This document shows positions 10,671 through 23,400 of a stretch of 64,000 nucleotides of DNA, piece by piece; within the stretch, counting starts at the first letter, position 1; each line of letters starts with the position of its first letter. The position numbers and the translations under genes are program-made. Origin of the DNA: Kingdonia uniflora (Eukaryota; Streptophyta; Magnoliopsida; Ranunculales; Circaeasteraceae). The stretch lies in contig JACGCM010001101.1 in the NCBI GenBank assembly GCA_014058105.1, positions 62,001 through 126,000 on the forward strand, read 5' to 3'. The notes under the pieces are model-generated. The model saw only the letters and a program-made list of their open reading frames with translations, did not search any database and was not told the DNA's origin.

Positions 10671-13600
10671 ATGAGAAGCAACAATCCAACATTTAAGTTC
10701 TGAACGGCGCGGATACCCACCCCTCTGGTTCTTTTTATTATAATTCTCGGAAACTTCATTGCCGTCAACTCGTTTGGGAGGTGGGATCGTGGTTAACTGT
10801 TTCCACTAGCCTAAGAACAAGCGTTAGGATAGTTACCAAATGAGCAAGAAAACTCTCGGCTTTTATTTAAGAAAGGTTCGTATTTCGAACCACTCCGATA
10901 CTTTAGATCGCAATTCTGTGAAACTTGGCTACCGGTAACTTGTTCGAGTTGTTGGATTGGGGTTAAGATCTTATTTTAGACAGACAACCAGCTAGGATAT
11001 TTACCAAATGAGTATCAACACTCTGGAATTTACTTTAGAATCGGTACGGATTTTTCACCACTCCGATGTTTTAGATCGCAATTCTGAAAACTAGGCTACC
11101 GCAACTCGTTTGAGAAGTTGGATCGTGGTTAAGTGTTTCCTCTTGACCAATAAAATGCACTAGGATAGTTACTCAATGAGCAGATACAATCAAGACTTTT
11201 ATTTGAAACATGTTCGGATTTCGAACCACTCCATGTTTTAGATTGCAATTTGGAGATACTTTGCTAACGGCAAATCGTTTGAGAGGTTGGATCGAAGTAA
11301 ATAGTTTCTTTTAGACCGACAACAAGCTAAGATTGTAGATGAATGAGTTGCAACAATCCAGCCTTTAAGTTATGAACGACGCGGATTACCCACCACTCCG
11401 GTGCTTTATATTATAATTCACAGAATCTTCACTGCCGTCAACGCGTTTGGGAGGTTGGATCGTGGTTAAGTGTTTCCTCTAATCTAACAACAAGCGCTAG
11501 GATAGTTACCAAGTGAGCAGGAACACTCTCGGCTTTTATTTAAGAAAGATTTGGATTTCGAACCACTCCGATACTTTAGATCGCAATTCTGAGAAACTTG
11601 GCTACCGGTAACTTGTTCGAGAGGTTGGCTCGCGGTTAAAAGCTAATTTTAGACCGACAACAAGCTAGGATATTTTCCAAATGAGTATCAACACTCCCGA
11701 CTTCACTTTAGAATCGGTACGGATTTTTCACAATTCCAATGTTTTAAATCGCAATTCTGAAAACTAGGCTACCACAACTCGTTTGGGAAGTTGGATAGTG
11801 GTAAGTGTTTCTGCTTGACCAGCAAAAAGTGCCAGGATAGTTACTCATTGAGTTGATACAATTCAGACTTTTATTTAAAACCTGTTCGGATTTCGATCCA
11901 CTCCATGATTTAGATTGTAATTTTGAGATACTTTGCTAACAACAAATCGCTTGATAGGTTTGATCGCAGTAAAGAGGTTCTTTTAGACCGACAACAAGCT
12001 AAGATTGTAAATGAATGAGTAGCAACAATCCAACTTTTAATTTATGACCGGCGCGGATTTTTCACCACTCCGGTGCTTTATATTATAATTCCCAGAAACT
12101 TCATTGCCGTCAAATCGTTTGGGAGGTTGGATCGTGGTTAACTGTTTCCTCTAGCCAATGAACAAGCGTTAGGATAGTTACCAAATGAGCAAGAAAACTG
12201 TTGGCTTTTATTTAAGAAAGGTTCGTATTTCGAACCACTCCGATACTTTAGATCGCAATTCTGTGAAAATTGGCTACCGGTAACTTGTTCGAGTTGTTGG
12301 ATTGGTGTTAAGATCTTATTTTAGACAGACAACCAGCTAGGATATTAACCAAATGAGTATCAACACTCTTGACTTTACATTAGAATCGGTACGGATTTTT
12401 CACCACTCCGATGTTTTAGATCGCAATTCTGAAAACTAGGCTACCGCAACTCGTTTGGGAAGTTGGATAGTGGTTAAGTGTTTCTGCTTGACCAGCAAAA
12501 AGCGCTAGGATAGTAACTCATTGAGTTGATATAATTCAGACTTTTATTTAAAACCTGTTCGGATTTCGATCCACTCCATGATTTAGATTGCAATTGTGAG
12601 ATACTTTGCTAACAACAAATCGTTTGATAGGTTGGATCGCAGCAAAGTGGTTCTTTTAGACCGACAACAAGCTAAAATTGTAAATGAATGAGTAGCAACA
12701 ATCCAACTTTTAATTTTTGACCGGCGCGGATTTCCCACCACTCCGGTGCTTTATATTATAATTCCCATAAACTTTATTGCCGTCAAATCGTTTGGGAGGT
12801 TGGATCGTGGTTAACAGTTTCCCCTAGCCTATGAACAAACGTTCGGATAGTTACCAAATGAGCAAGAAAACTCTCGGCTTTTATTTAAGAAAGGTTCGTA
12901 TTTCGAACCACTCCGTTACTTTAGATCGCAATTCTGAGAAACTTGGCTACCGGTAACTTGTTCGAGTGGTTGGATCGCGGTTAAGATCTTATTTTAGTCC
13001 GACAACCAGCTAGGATATTAACCAAATGAGTATCAACACTCCCGACTTTACTTTAGAATCGGTACGGATTTTTCACCACTCCGAAGTTTTAAATCGCAAT
13101 TCTGAAAACTCGGCTACCGCAACTCGTTCGGGAAGTTGGATCGTGGTTAAGTGTTTCCTCTTGACCAACCAAAAGCGCTAGGATAGTTACTCAATGAGTA
13201 GATTCAGTCCAGACTTTAATTTAAAACCTGTTCAGATTTTGATCCACTCCATGCTTTAGAATGCAATTTGGAGATACTTTGCTAACGGCAAATCGTTTGC
13301 GAGGTCGGATCGCAGTCAAATGTTTCTTTTAGACCGACAACAAGCTAAGATCGTAAACGAATGAGTAGCAGCAATCCAACCTTTAAGTCATGACCGGCGC
13401 GAATTTCCCACCACTCCGGCGTTATATATAATATTTCCCTGAAACTTCACTGCCGTCAACTCGTTTGGGTGGCTGGATCGTGGTTAACAGTTTCCTCTAG
13501 CCTAACAACAAGCATTAGGATTGTTACCAAATGGGCAGGAAAACTCTCGGCTTTTATTTAAGTAAGGTTCCGATTTCGAACCACTCCGATACTTTTGATC

Positions 13601-14538
13601 GCAATTCTGAGAAACTTGGCTACCGATAACTTGTTTGAGCAGTTGGATCGCGGTTAAGAGCTTATTTTAGACAGACAACCAGCTAGGATATTTAAAAAAT
13701 GAGTATCAACACTCTCGACTTTACTTTAGAATCGGCACGGATTTTTCACCACTCCGATGATTTAAATCGCAATTCGGAAAACTAGGCTACCGCAACTCGT
13801 TTGGGAAGTTGGATCGTGGTTAAGTGTATCCTCTTGACTAACAAAAAGCGCTTGGATAGTTACTCAATGAGTAGATACAATTCAGACTTTTATTTAAAAC
13901 CTGTTCGGATTTCGATCCACTCCTTGCTTTAGATTGCAATTTGAGATACTTTGCTAACGATAAATCGTTTGATGGGTTGGATCGCAGTAAAGAGTTTCTT
14001 TTAGACCGACAACAAGCTAAGATTATAATCGAATGAGTAGCAACAATCCAACCTTTAAGTTATGACTGGCGCGGATTTCCCACCACTCCGGTGCTTTATA
14101 TTATAATTCCCCGAAACTTCACTGCCATCAACTCGGTTGGGAGGTTGGATCGTGGTTAACTGCTTCCTCTTGCCTAACAACAAGCGTTAGGATTGTTACC
14201 AAATGGGCAGGAAAACTCTCGGCTTTAATTTTAGAAAGGTTCGGATTTCGAACCACTCCGATACTTTAGATCGCAATTCTGAGAAACTTGGCTGCCGAAA
14301 ACTTGTTCGAGTGGTTGGATCGTGGTTAAGAGCTAATTTTAGAAAGAAAATCAGCTAGGATATTTACAAAATGAGTATCAACACTCCCGACTTTACTTTA
14401 GAATCGGTACGGATTATTCACCACTCCGATACTTTAGATTGAAATTCTAAAAACTGGGCTACCGCAACTCGTTTGGGAAATTGGATCGTGGTTAAGTGTT
14501 TCCTCTTGTCCAATAAAAAGCACTAGGATAGTTACTCA

Positions 14539-14654
14539 ATGAGATGATACAATCCAGACTTTTGGAGATACTTTGCTAACGGCAAATTGTTTGAGTGGTT
14601 GGATCGTAGTAAATAGTTTATTTTAGACCGACAACAAGCTAAGATTGTAGACGA
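14539..14654 (+). repeat. Short C monomer (116 bp), copy 2
   Basis: Same deletion endpoints and same length as the unit at 10555. The preceding B monomers also share GGATTATTCACC, TAGATTGAAATTCT and ACTGGGCTACC. The two copies lie 3,984 bp apart, about six tetramers, so a block of at least several monomers was duplicated or both belong to a large HOR. Confidence 0.87.
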
Positions 14655-16839
14655 ATGAATAGCAACAATCTAACCTTTAAGTTATGAACGGCGCGGATTT
14701 CCCACCACTCTGGTGCTTTATATTATAATTCTCGGAAACTTCATTGTCGTCAACTCGTTTGGGAGGTTGGATCGTGGTTAACTGTTTCCTCTAGCCTAAG
14801 AACAAGCGTTAGGATAGTTACCAAATGGGCAAGAAAACTCTCGGCTTTTATTTAAGAAAGATTCGTATTTCGAACCACTCCGATACTTTAGATCGCAATT
14901 CTGTGAAACTTGGCTACCGGTAACTTGTTCGAGTGGTTGGATTGGGGTTAAGATCTTATTTTAGACAGACAACCAGCTAGGATATTTAGCAAATGAGTAT
15001 CAGCACTCTCGACATTACTTTAGAATCGGTACGGATTTTTCACCACCCCGTTGTTTTAAATCGCAATTCATAAAACTAGGCTACCGCCACTCGTTTGGGA
15101 AGTTGGATCATGGTTAAGTGTTTCCTCTTGACCAACAAAAAGCGCTAGGATAGTTACTAAATGAGTAGAATCAATTCAGACTTTTATTTAAAACTTGCTC
15201 GGATTTCGATCCACTCCATGATTTTGATTGCAATTTGGAGATACTTTGCTAACGATAAATCGTTTCATAGGTTGGATCGCAGTAAAGAGTTTCTTTTAGT
15301 CTGACAACAAGCTAAGATTGTAATCGAATGAGTTGCACCAATCCAACCTTTAAGTTATGATCGGCGCGGATTACCCACCACTCCGGTGCTTTATATTATA
15401 ATTCCCTCAAACTTCACTGCCGTCAACTCGTTTGGGTGGTTGGATCGTGGGTAACTGTTTCCTCTAGCCTAACAACAAGCGTTTGGATTGTTACCAAATG
15501 GGCAGGAAAACTCTCGGCTTTTATTTAAGTAAGGTTCGGATTTCGAACCACTCCGATACTTTTGATCGCAATTCTGAGAAACTTGGCTACCGGTAACTTG
15601 TTCGAGTGGTTGGATCGTGGTTAAGAGCTTATTTTAGACAGACAACCAGCTAGGATATTTACAAAATGATTATCAACACTCTCGACTTTACTTTAGAATC
15701 GGCACGGATTTTCCACCACTCGATGTTTTAAATCGCAATTCGGAAAACTAGGCTACCGCAACTCGTTTGGGAAGTTGGATCGTGGTTAAGTGTTTCCTCT
15801 TGACCAACAAAAAGCGCTTGGATAGTTACTCAATGAGTAGATACAATTCAGACTTTTATTTAAAACGTGTTTGGATTTCGATCCACTCCATGCTTTAGAT
15901 TACAATTTGGAGATACTTTGCTACGACAAATCGTTTGATAGGTTGGATCGAAGTAAAAAGTTTCTTTTAGACCAACAAGAAGCTAAGATTGTAAACGAAT
16001 GAGTAGCAACAATGCAACCTTTAAGTTATGACCGATTCTGATTTCCCACCACTCCGGTGCTTTATATTATCATTCCCAGAATCTTCACTGCCGTCAACTC
16101 GTTTGGGAGGTTGGTTCGTGGTTAAGTGTTTCCTCTCGTCTAACAACAAGCGCTAGGATAGTTACCAAATGAGCAGGAACACTCTCGGATTTTATTTAAG
16201 AAAGGTTCGGATTTAAAACCACTCTGAAACATTAGATCGCAATTATGAGAAACTTGGCTACCGATAACATGCTAGAGTGGTTGGATCGTGGTTAAGAGAT
16301 TATTTTAGACAGACAATCAGCTAGGATTTTTACAAAATGAGTATCAACACTCCCGACTTTCCTTACGAATCGGTACGGATTTTTCACCACTCCGATGCTT
16401 TAGATTGCAATTCTAAAAACTGGGCTACCGCAACTCGTTAGGGAAATTGGATTGTGGCTAAGTGTTTCCTCTTGACCAATAAAAAGCACTAGGATAGTTA
16501 CTCAATGAGTAGATACAATCCAGACTTTTATTTAAAGCCTGTTCGAATTTCGAACCACTCCATGCTTTAGAATGCAATATTGAGATACTTAGCTAACGGA
16601 AAATCGTTTGAGAGGTTGGATCGTAGTAAATAGTTTCGTTTAGGCCGACAACAAGCTATGATTGTACACGAATGAGTTGCAGCAGTCCAACCTTTAAGTT
16701 ATGAACGGCGCGGATTTCCCACCACTCCGGTGCTTTATATAATAATTCTCGGAAACTTCATTGCCTGACTCGTTTGGGAGGTTGGATCGTGGTTAACTGT
16801 TTCCTCTAGCCTATGAACAAGCGTTAGGATAGTTACCAA

Positions 16840-16934
16840 ATGAGCAAGAAAACTCTAGGCTTTTATTTAAGAAAGGTTCGTATTTTGAACTACTCCGATA
16901 TTTTAGACAGGCAACCAGCTAGGATATTTTCCAA
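16840..16934 (+). repeat. Truncated A monomer (95 bp) before zone 4
   Basis: The A monomer runs to ACTCCGATATTTTAGA and continues directly with CAGGCAACCAGC, losing about 73 bp. Its usual CTTTAGA and TTTTAGA tracts offer a 6-bp direct repeat (TTTAGA) for the deletion. The equivalent A monomers of the following octamers are full length, so the deletion affected only this copy. Confidence 0.82.
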
Positions 16935-16990
16935 ATGAGTATCAACACTCTCGACTTTAGTTTAGAATCGGTACGGATTTTTCACCACTC

Positions 16991-17010
16991 CTATGTGTTG
17001 AAAAATAGGC
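16991..17010 (+). repeat. 13-bp deletion site in octamer B, first of five copies
   Basis: The normal stretch from GATGTTTTAAATCGC to AAAACTAGG is reduced to ATGTGTTGAAAAATAGG. The same form appears at about 18325, 19631, 20962 and 22295, once per octamer. It brings the B length to about 155 bp and accounts for an octamer of about 1,333 bp instead of about 1,346. It is a clean lineage tag for this HOR family. Confidence 0.88.
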
Positions 17011-19400
17011 TACCGCAACTCGTTTGGGAAGTTGGATCGTGGTTAAGTGTATCTGCTTGACCAACAAAAAGTGCTAGGATAGTTACTCATTGAGTTGATA
17101 CAATTCTGACTTTTATTTAAAACCTGTTCGGATATTGATCCACTCCATGCTGTAGAATGCAATTTGGAGATACTTTGCTAACGACAAATCGTTTGATAGG
17201 TTGGATCGCAGTAAACAGTTTCTTTTAGACCGACAACAAGCTAAGATTGTAAACGAAAGAGCAGCAACAATCCATGCTTTAAGTTATGACCGGCGCGGAT
17301 TTCCCACCACTCCAATGCTTTATATTATAATTCCCAGAAACTTCATTGCCGTCAACTCGTTTGGGAGGTTAGATCTTGGTTAACTGTTTCCTCTAGCCTA
17401 CCAACAAGCATTAGGATAGTTACCAAATGTGCAGGAAAACTCTCGGCTTTTATTAAAGAATGGTTCGGATTTCAAACCACTCCGATACTTTAGATCGCAA
17501 TTCTGAGAAACTTGGCTACCGGTAACTTGTTGGTGAAGTTGGATCGCTGTTAAGATCTTATTTTAGACCGACAACCTGCTGGGATATTAACAAAATTAGT
17601 ATCAGCACTCCCAACATTACTTTAGAATCGGTACGGATTTTTCACCACTCCGATGTTTTAAATCGCAATTATGAAAACTAGGCTACCACAACTCGTTTGG
17701 GAAGTTGGATCGTGGTTAAGTGTTTCCTCTTGACCAACAAAAAGCGCTAGGATAGTCACACAATGAGTAGATACAATCCAGACTTTTATTTAAAACCTGT
17801 TCGGATTTCGAACCACTCCATGGTTTAGAATGCAATTTGGAGATACTTTGCTAACGGCAAATCGTTTGAGATGCTGGATCGTTGTAAATAGTTTCCTTTA
17901 GACTGACAACATGCTAAGATTGTAAACGAATGAGTAGCAGCAATCCAAGCTTTAAGTTATGACCGGCGCGGATTTCCCACCACTCCGGTGCTTTATATTA
18001 TAATTCCCAGAAACTTCACTGCCGTCAACTCGTTTGGAAGGTTGGATCGTGGTTAACTGTTTCCTCTAGCCTAAGAACCAGCGTTAGGATACTTACAAAA
18101 TGAGCAAGAAAACTCTCGGCTTTTATTTTAGAAAGGTTCGGATTTCGAACCACTCCGATACTTTAGATCGCAATTCTGAGAAGCTTGGCTACCGGTAACT
18201 TGTCCGAGTGGTTGGATCGTTCATAAGAGCTTATTTTAGACAGGCAACCAGCTAGGATATTTACCAAATGAGTATCAACAGTCTCGACTTTACTTTAGAA
18301 TCGGTACGGATTTTTTACCACTCCGATGTGTTGAAAAATAGGCTATCGCAACTCGTTTGGGAAGTTGGATTGTGGTTAAGTGTTTCTGCTTGACCAACAA
18401 AAAGTGCTAGGATAGTTACTCATTGAGTTGATACAATTCTGACTTTTATTTAAAACCTGTTCGGATTTTGATCCACTCCTTGCTTTAGAATGCAATTTGG
18501 AGATACTTTGCTAACGACAAATCGTTCGATAGGTTGGATCGCAGTAAACAGTTTCTTTTAGACCGACAACAAGCTAAGATTGTAAACGAATGAGTAGCAA
18601 CAATCCATGCTTTAAGTTATGACCAGCGCGGATTTCCCGCCACTCCAATGCTTTATATTATAATTCCCAGAAACTTCATTGCCGTCAACTCGTTTGGGAG
18701 GTTGGATCTTGGTTAACTGTTTCCTCTAGCCTAGCAACAAGCATTAGGATAGTTACAAAATGTGCAGGAAAACTCTTGGTTTTTATTAAAGAAAGGTTCG
18801 GATTTCAAACCACTCCGATACTTTAGATCGCAATTCTGAGAAACTTGGCTACCGGTAACTTGTTGGAGATGTTGGATCGCGGTTAAGATCTTATTTTAGA
18901 CCGACAACCAGCTGGGATATTATCAAAATTAGTATCAGCACTCCCAACTTTACTTTAGAATCGGTACGGATTTTTCACCACTCCGATGTTTTAAATCGCA
19001 ATTCTGAAAACTAGGCTACCACAACTCGTTAGGGAAGTTGGATCGTGGTTAAGTGTTTCCTCTTGACCAACAAAAAGCGCTAGGATTGTCACTCAATGAG
19101 TAGATACAATCCAGACTTTTATTTAAAACCTGTTCGGATTTCGAACCACTCCATGGTTTAGAATGCAATTTGGAGATACTTTGCTAACGGCAAATCGTTT
19201 GAGATGCTGGATCGTTGTAAATAGTTTCCTTTAGACTGACAACATGCTAAGATTGTAAACGAATGAGTAGCAGCAATCCAAGCTTTAAGTTATGACCGAC
19301 GCGGATTTCCCACCACTCCGGTGCTTTATATTATAATTCCCAGAAATTTCACTGCCGTCAACTCGTTTGGGAGGTTGGATCGTGGTTAACTGTTTCCTCT

Positions 19401-19430
19401 AGCCTAAGAACAAGAAAACTCTCAGCTTTT
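19401..19430 (+). repeat. 27-bp deletion across a D/A boundary
   Basis: The text reads CCTAAGAACAAGAAAACTC, whereas the equivalent site near 18075 has the D end, GGATACTTAC and ATGAGCAAGAAAAC. The monomer boundary is lost. CAAG is present on both sides and probably mediated the deletion. It is the only cause I see for the 1,306-bp interval in zone 4. Confidence 0.82.
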
Positions 19431-22400
19431 ATTTTAGAAAGGTTCGGATTTCGAACCACTCCGATACTTTAGATCGCAATTCTGAGAAACTTGGCTACCA
19501 GTAACTTGTCCGAGTGGTTGGATCGTTGATAAGAGCTTATTTTAGACAGGCAACCAGCTAGGATATTTACCAAATGAGTATCAACACTCTCAACTTTACT
19601 TTAGAATCGGTACAGATTTTTCACCACTCCGATGTGTTGAAAAATAGGCTACCGCAACTCGTTTGGGAAGTTGGATCGTGGTTAAGTGTTTCTGCTTGAC
19701 CAACAAAAAGTGCTAGGATAGTTACTCATTGAGTTGATACAATTCTGACTTTTATTTAAAACCTGTTCGGATTTCGATCCACTCCATGCTTTAGAATGCA
19801 ATTTGGAGATACTTTGCTAACGACAAATCGTTTGATAGGTTAGATCGCGGTAAACAGTTTCTTTTAGACCGACAACAAGCTAAGATTGTAAACGAATGAG
19901 TAGCAACAATCCATACTTTAAGTTATGACCGGCGCGGATTTCCCACCACTCCAATGCTTTATATTATAATTCCCAGAAACTTCATTGCCGCCAACTCGTT
20001 TGGGAGGTTGGATCTTGGTTAACTGTTTCCTCTAGCCTACCAACAAGCATTAGGATAGTTACCAAATGTGCAGGAAAACTCTCGGCTTTTATTAAAGAAT
20101 GGTTCGGATTTCAAACCACTCCGATACTTTAGATCGCAATTCTGAGAAACTTGGCTACCGGTAACTTGTTGGAGAAGTTGGATCGCGGCTAAGATCTTAT
20201 TTTAGACCGACAACCAGCTGGGATATTAACAAAATTAGTATCAGCATCCCAACTTTACTTTAGAATCGGTACGGATTTTTCACCACTCCGATGTTTTAAA
20301 TCACAATTCTGAAAACTAGGCTACCACAACTCGTTTGGGAAGTTGGATCGTGGTTAAGTGTTTCCTCTTGGCCAACAAAAAGTGCTAGGATAGTCACTCA
20401 ATGAGTTGATACAATCCAGACTTTTATTTAAAACCTGTTCGGATTTCGAACCACTCCATGGTTTAGAATGCAATTTGGAGATACTTTGCTAACGGCAAAT
20501 CGTTTGAGATGCTGGATCGTTGTAAATAGTTTCCTTTAGACTGACAACATGCTAAGATTGTAAACGAATGAGTAGCAGCAATCCAAGTTTTAAGTTATGA
20601 CCGGCGCGGATTTCCCACCACTCCGGTGCTTTATATTATAATTCCCAGAAACTTCACTGCCGTCAACTCGTTTGGGAGGTTGGATCGTGGTTAACTGTTT
20701 CCTCTAGCCTAAAACAAGCGTTAGGATACTTACAAAATGAGCATGAAAACTCTCGGCTTTTATTTTAGAAAGGTTCGGATTTCGAACCGCTCCAATACTT
20801 TTGATCGCAATTCTGAGAAACTTGGCTACCGGTAACTTGTCCGAGTGGTTGGATCGTTGATAAGAGCTTATTTTAGACAGGCAACCAGCTAGGATATTTA
20901 CCAAATGAGTATCAACACTCTCGACTTTAGTTTAGAATCAGTACGGATTTTTCACCACTCCGATGTGTTGAAAAATTGGCTACCGCAACTCGTTTGGGAA
21001 GTTGGATCGTGGTTAAGTGTTTCTGCTTGACCAACAAAAAGTGCTAGGATAGTTACTCATTGAGTTGATACAATTCTGACTTTTATTTAAAACCTGTTCG
21101 GATTTCGATCCACTCCATGCTTTAGAATGCAATTTGGAGATACTTTGCTAACGACAAATCGTTCGATAGGTTGGATCGCAGTAAACAGTTTCTTTTAGAC
21201 CGACAACAAGCTAAGATTGTAAACGAAAGAGCAGCAACAATCCATGCTTTAAGTTATGACCGGCGCGGATTTCCCGCCACTCCAATGCTTTATATTATAA
21301 TTCCCAGAAACTTCATTGCCGTCAACTCGCTTGGGAGGTTGGATCTTGGTTAACTGTTTACTCTAGCCTACCAACAAGCATTAGGATAGTTACCAAATGT
21401 GCTGGAAAACTCCCGGCTTTTATTAAAGAATGGTTCGGATTTCAAACCACTCCGATACTTTAGATCGCAATTCTGAGAAACTTGGCTACCGGTAACTTGT
21501 TGGTGAAGTTGGATCGCGGTTAAGATCTTATTTTAGACCGACAACCAGCTGGGATATTAACAAAATTAGTATCAGCACTCCCAACTTTAATTTAGAATCG
21601 GTACGGATTTTTCACCACTCCGATGTTTTAAATCACAATTCTGAAAACTAGGCTACCACAACTCGTTTGGGAAGTTGGATCGGGGTTAAGTGTTTCCTCT
21701 TGGCCAACAAAAAGCGCTAGGATAGTCACTCAATGAGTAGATACAATCCAGACCTTTATTTAAAACCTGTTCGGATTTCGAACCACTCCATGGTTTAGAA
21801 TGCAATTTGGAGATACTTTGCTAACGGCAAATCGCTTGAGATGCTGGATCGTTGTAAATAGTTTCCTTTAGACTGACAACATGCGAAGATTGTAAACGAA
21901 TGTGTAGCAGCAATCCAAGCTTTAAGTTATGACCGGCGCGGATTTCCCACCACTCCGGTGCTTTATATTATAATTCCCAGAAACTTCACTGCCGTCAACT
22001 CGTTGGGGAGGTTGGATCGTGGTTAACTGATTCCTCTAGCCTAAAAACAAGCGTTAGGATACTTACAAAATGAGCAAGAAAACTCTCAGCTTTTATTTCA
22101 GAAAGGTTCGGATTTCGAACCACTCCGATACTTTAGATCGCAATTCTGAGAAACTTGGCTACCGGTAACTTGTCCGAGTGGTTGGATTGTTGATAAGAGC
22201 TTATTTTAGACAGGCAACCAGCTAGGATATTTACCAAATGAGTATCAACACTCTCAACTTTACTTTAGAATCGGTACAGATTTTTCACCACTCCGATGTG
22301 TTGAAAAATAGGCTACCGCAACTCGTTTGGGAAGTTGGATCGTGGTTAAGTGTTTCTGCTTGACCAACAAAAAGTGCTAGGATAGTTACTCATTGAGTTG

Positions 22401-23232
22401 ATACAATTCTGACTTTTATTTAAAACCTGTTCGGATTTCGATCCACTCCATGCTTTAGAATGCAATTTGGAGATACTTTGCTAACGACAAATCGTTTGAT
22501 AGGTTGGATCGCAGTAAACAGTTTCTTTTAGACCGACAACAAGCTAAGATTGTAAACGAATGAGTAGCAACAATCCATGCTTTAAGTTATGACCGGCGCG
22601 GATTTCCCACCACTCCAATGCTTTATATTATAATTCCCAGAAACTTCATTGTCGTCAACACGTTTGGGAGGTTGGATCTTGGTTAACTGTTCCCTCTAGC
22701 CTACCAACAAGCATTAGGATAGTTACCAAATGTGCAGGAAAACTCTCGGCCTTTATTAAAGAAAGGTTCGGATTTCAAACCACTCCGATACTTTAGATCG
22801 CAATTCTGAGAAACTTGGCTACCGGTTACTTGTTGGAGAAGATGGATCGCGGTTAAGATCTTATTTTAGACCGACAACCTGCTAGGATATTAACAAAATT
22901 AGTATCAACACTGCCAACTTTACTTTAGAATCGGTACGGATTTTTCACCATTCCGATGTTTTAAATCGCAATTCTGAAAACTAGGCTACCACAACTCGTT
23001 TGGGAACTTGGATCGCGGTTAAGTGTTTCCTCTTGACCAACAAAATGCGCTAGGATATTCACTCAATGAGTAGATACAATCCAGACTTTTATTTAAAACC
23101 TGTTCGGATTTCGAACCACTCCATGGTTTAGAATGCAATTTGGAGATACTTTGCTAACGGCAAATCGTTTGAGATGCTGGATCGTTGTAAATAGTTTCCT
23201 TTAGACTAACAACATGCTAAGATTGTAAACGA

Positions 23233-23400
23233 ATGAGTAGCAGCAATCCAAGCTTTTAGTTATGACCGGCGCGGATTTCCCACCACTCCGATGTTTTAAA
23301 TCGCAATTCAGAAAACTAGGCTACCGCAACTCGTTTGGGAAGTTGGATCGTGGCTAAGTGTTTTCGCTTGACCAACAAAAAGAGCTAGGATAGTTACTCA
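23233..23400 (+). repeat. D-B hybrid monomer (168 bp)
   Basis: This unit starts as a D (GAGTAGCAGCAATCCAAGC, GCGCGGATTTCCCACC). After ACCACTCCG it continues as a B (ATGTTTTAAATCGCAATTC) and ends as a B followed by a C at 23401. The switch occurs within the shared ACCACTCCG core and monomer length is kept, so it looks like in-register homologous exchange between different monomer types. It removes three monomers from the expected order and marks the end of zone 4. Confidence 0.85.

Larger units (their letters stand above)
9209..16839 (+). repeat. Zone 3: diverged tetramers with long-range markers
   Basis: The A-B-C-D order persists at about 670 bp per tetramer, with more subtype variety. Two spaced markers show larger repeat units. 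A 116-bp C deletion form occurs at 10555 and 14539 (lag 3,984). The variant A start ATGGGCAGGAAAACTC occurs at 13531 and 15498, and a B with CGGCACGG and AATTCGGAAAACTAGG occurs at 13699 and 15666 (lag 1,967 in both cases, about 12 monomers less one 51-bp deletion). Neighbouring tetramers around 11.8 and 12.5 kb share TTGAGTTGAT and CCATGATTTAG, another local duplication. No non-satellite sequence was seen. Confidence 0.85.
16935..23290 (+). repeat. Zone 4: octameric HOR marked by a 13-bp-deleted B
   Basis: TGAGTTGATA after the marker B occurs at 17091, 18424, 19730, 21061 and 22394, giving intervals 1333, 1306, 1331 and 1333. The 1,306 interval is explained by a 27-bp deletion at about 19411. 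Each octamer has one B with the deletion form GATGTGTTGAAAAATAGG and one full-length B. Copies three octamers apart (17201 and 21171, lag 3,970) share GAAAGAGCAGCAACAATCC, while others share variants at a lag of about 2,664 (CTCTCAACTTTAC at 19.58 and 22.25 kb). Homogenisation has therefore been mosaic. The zone ends in a D-B hybrid monomer. Confidence 0.9.
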
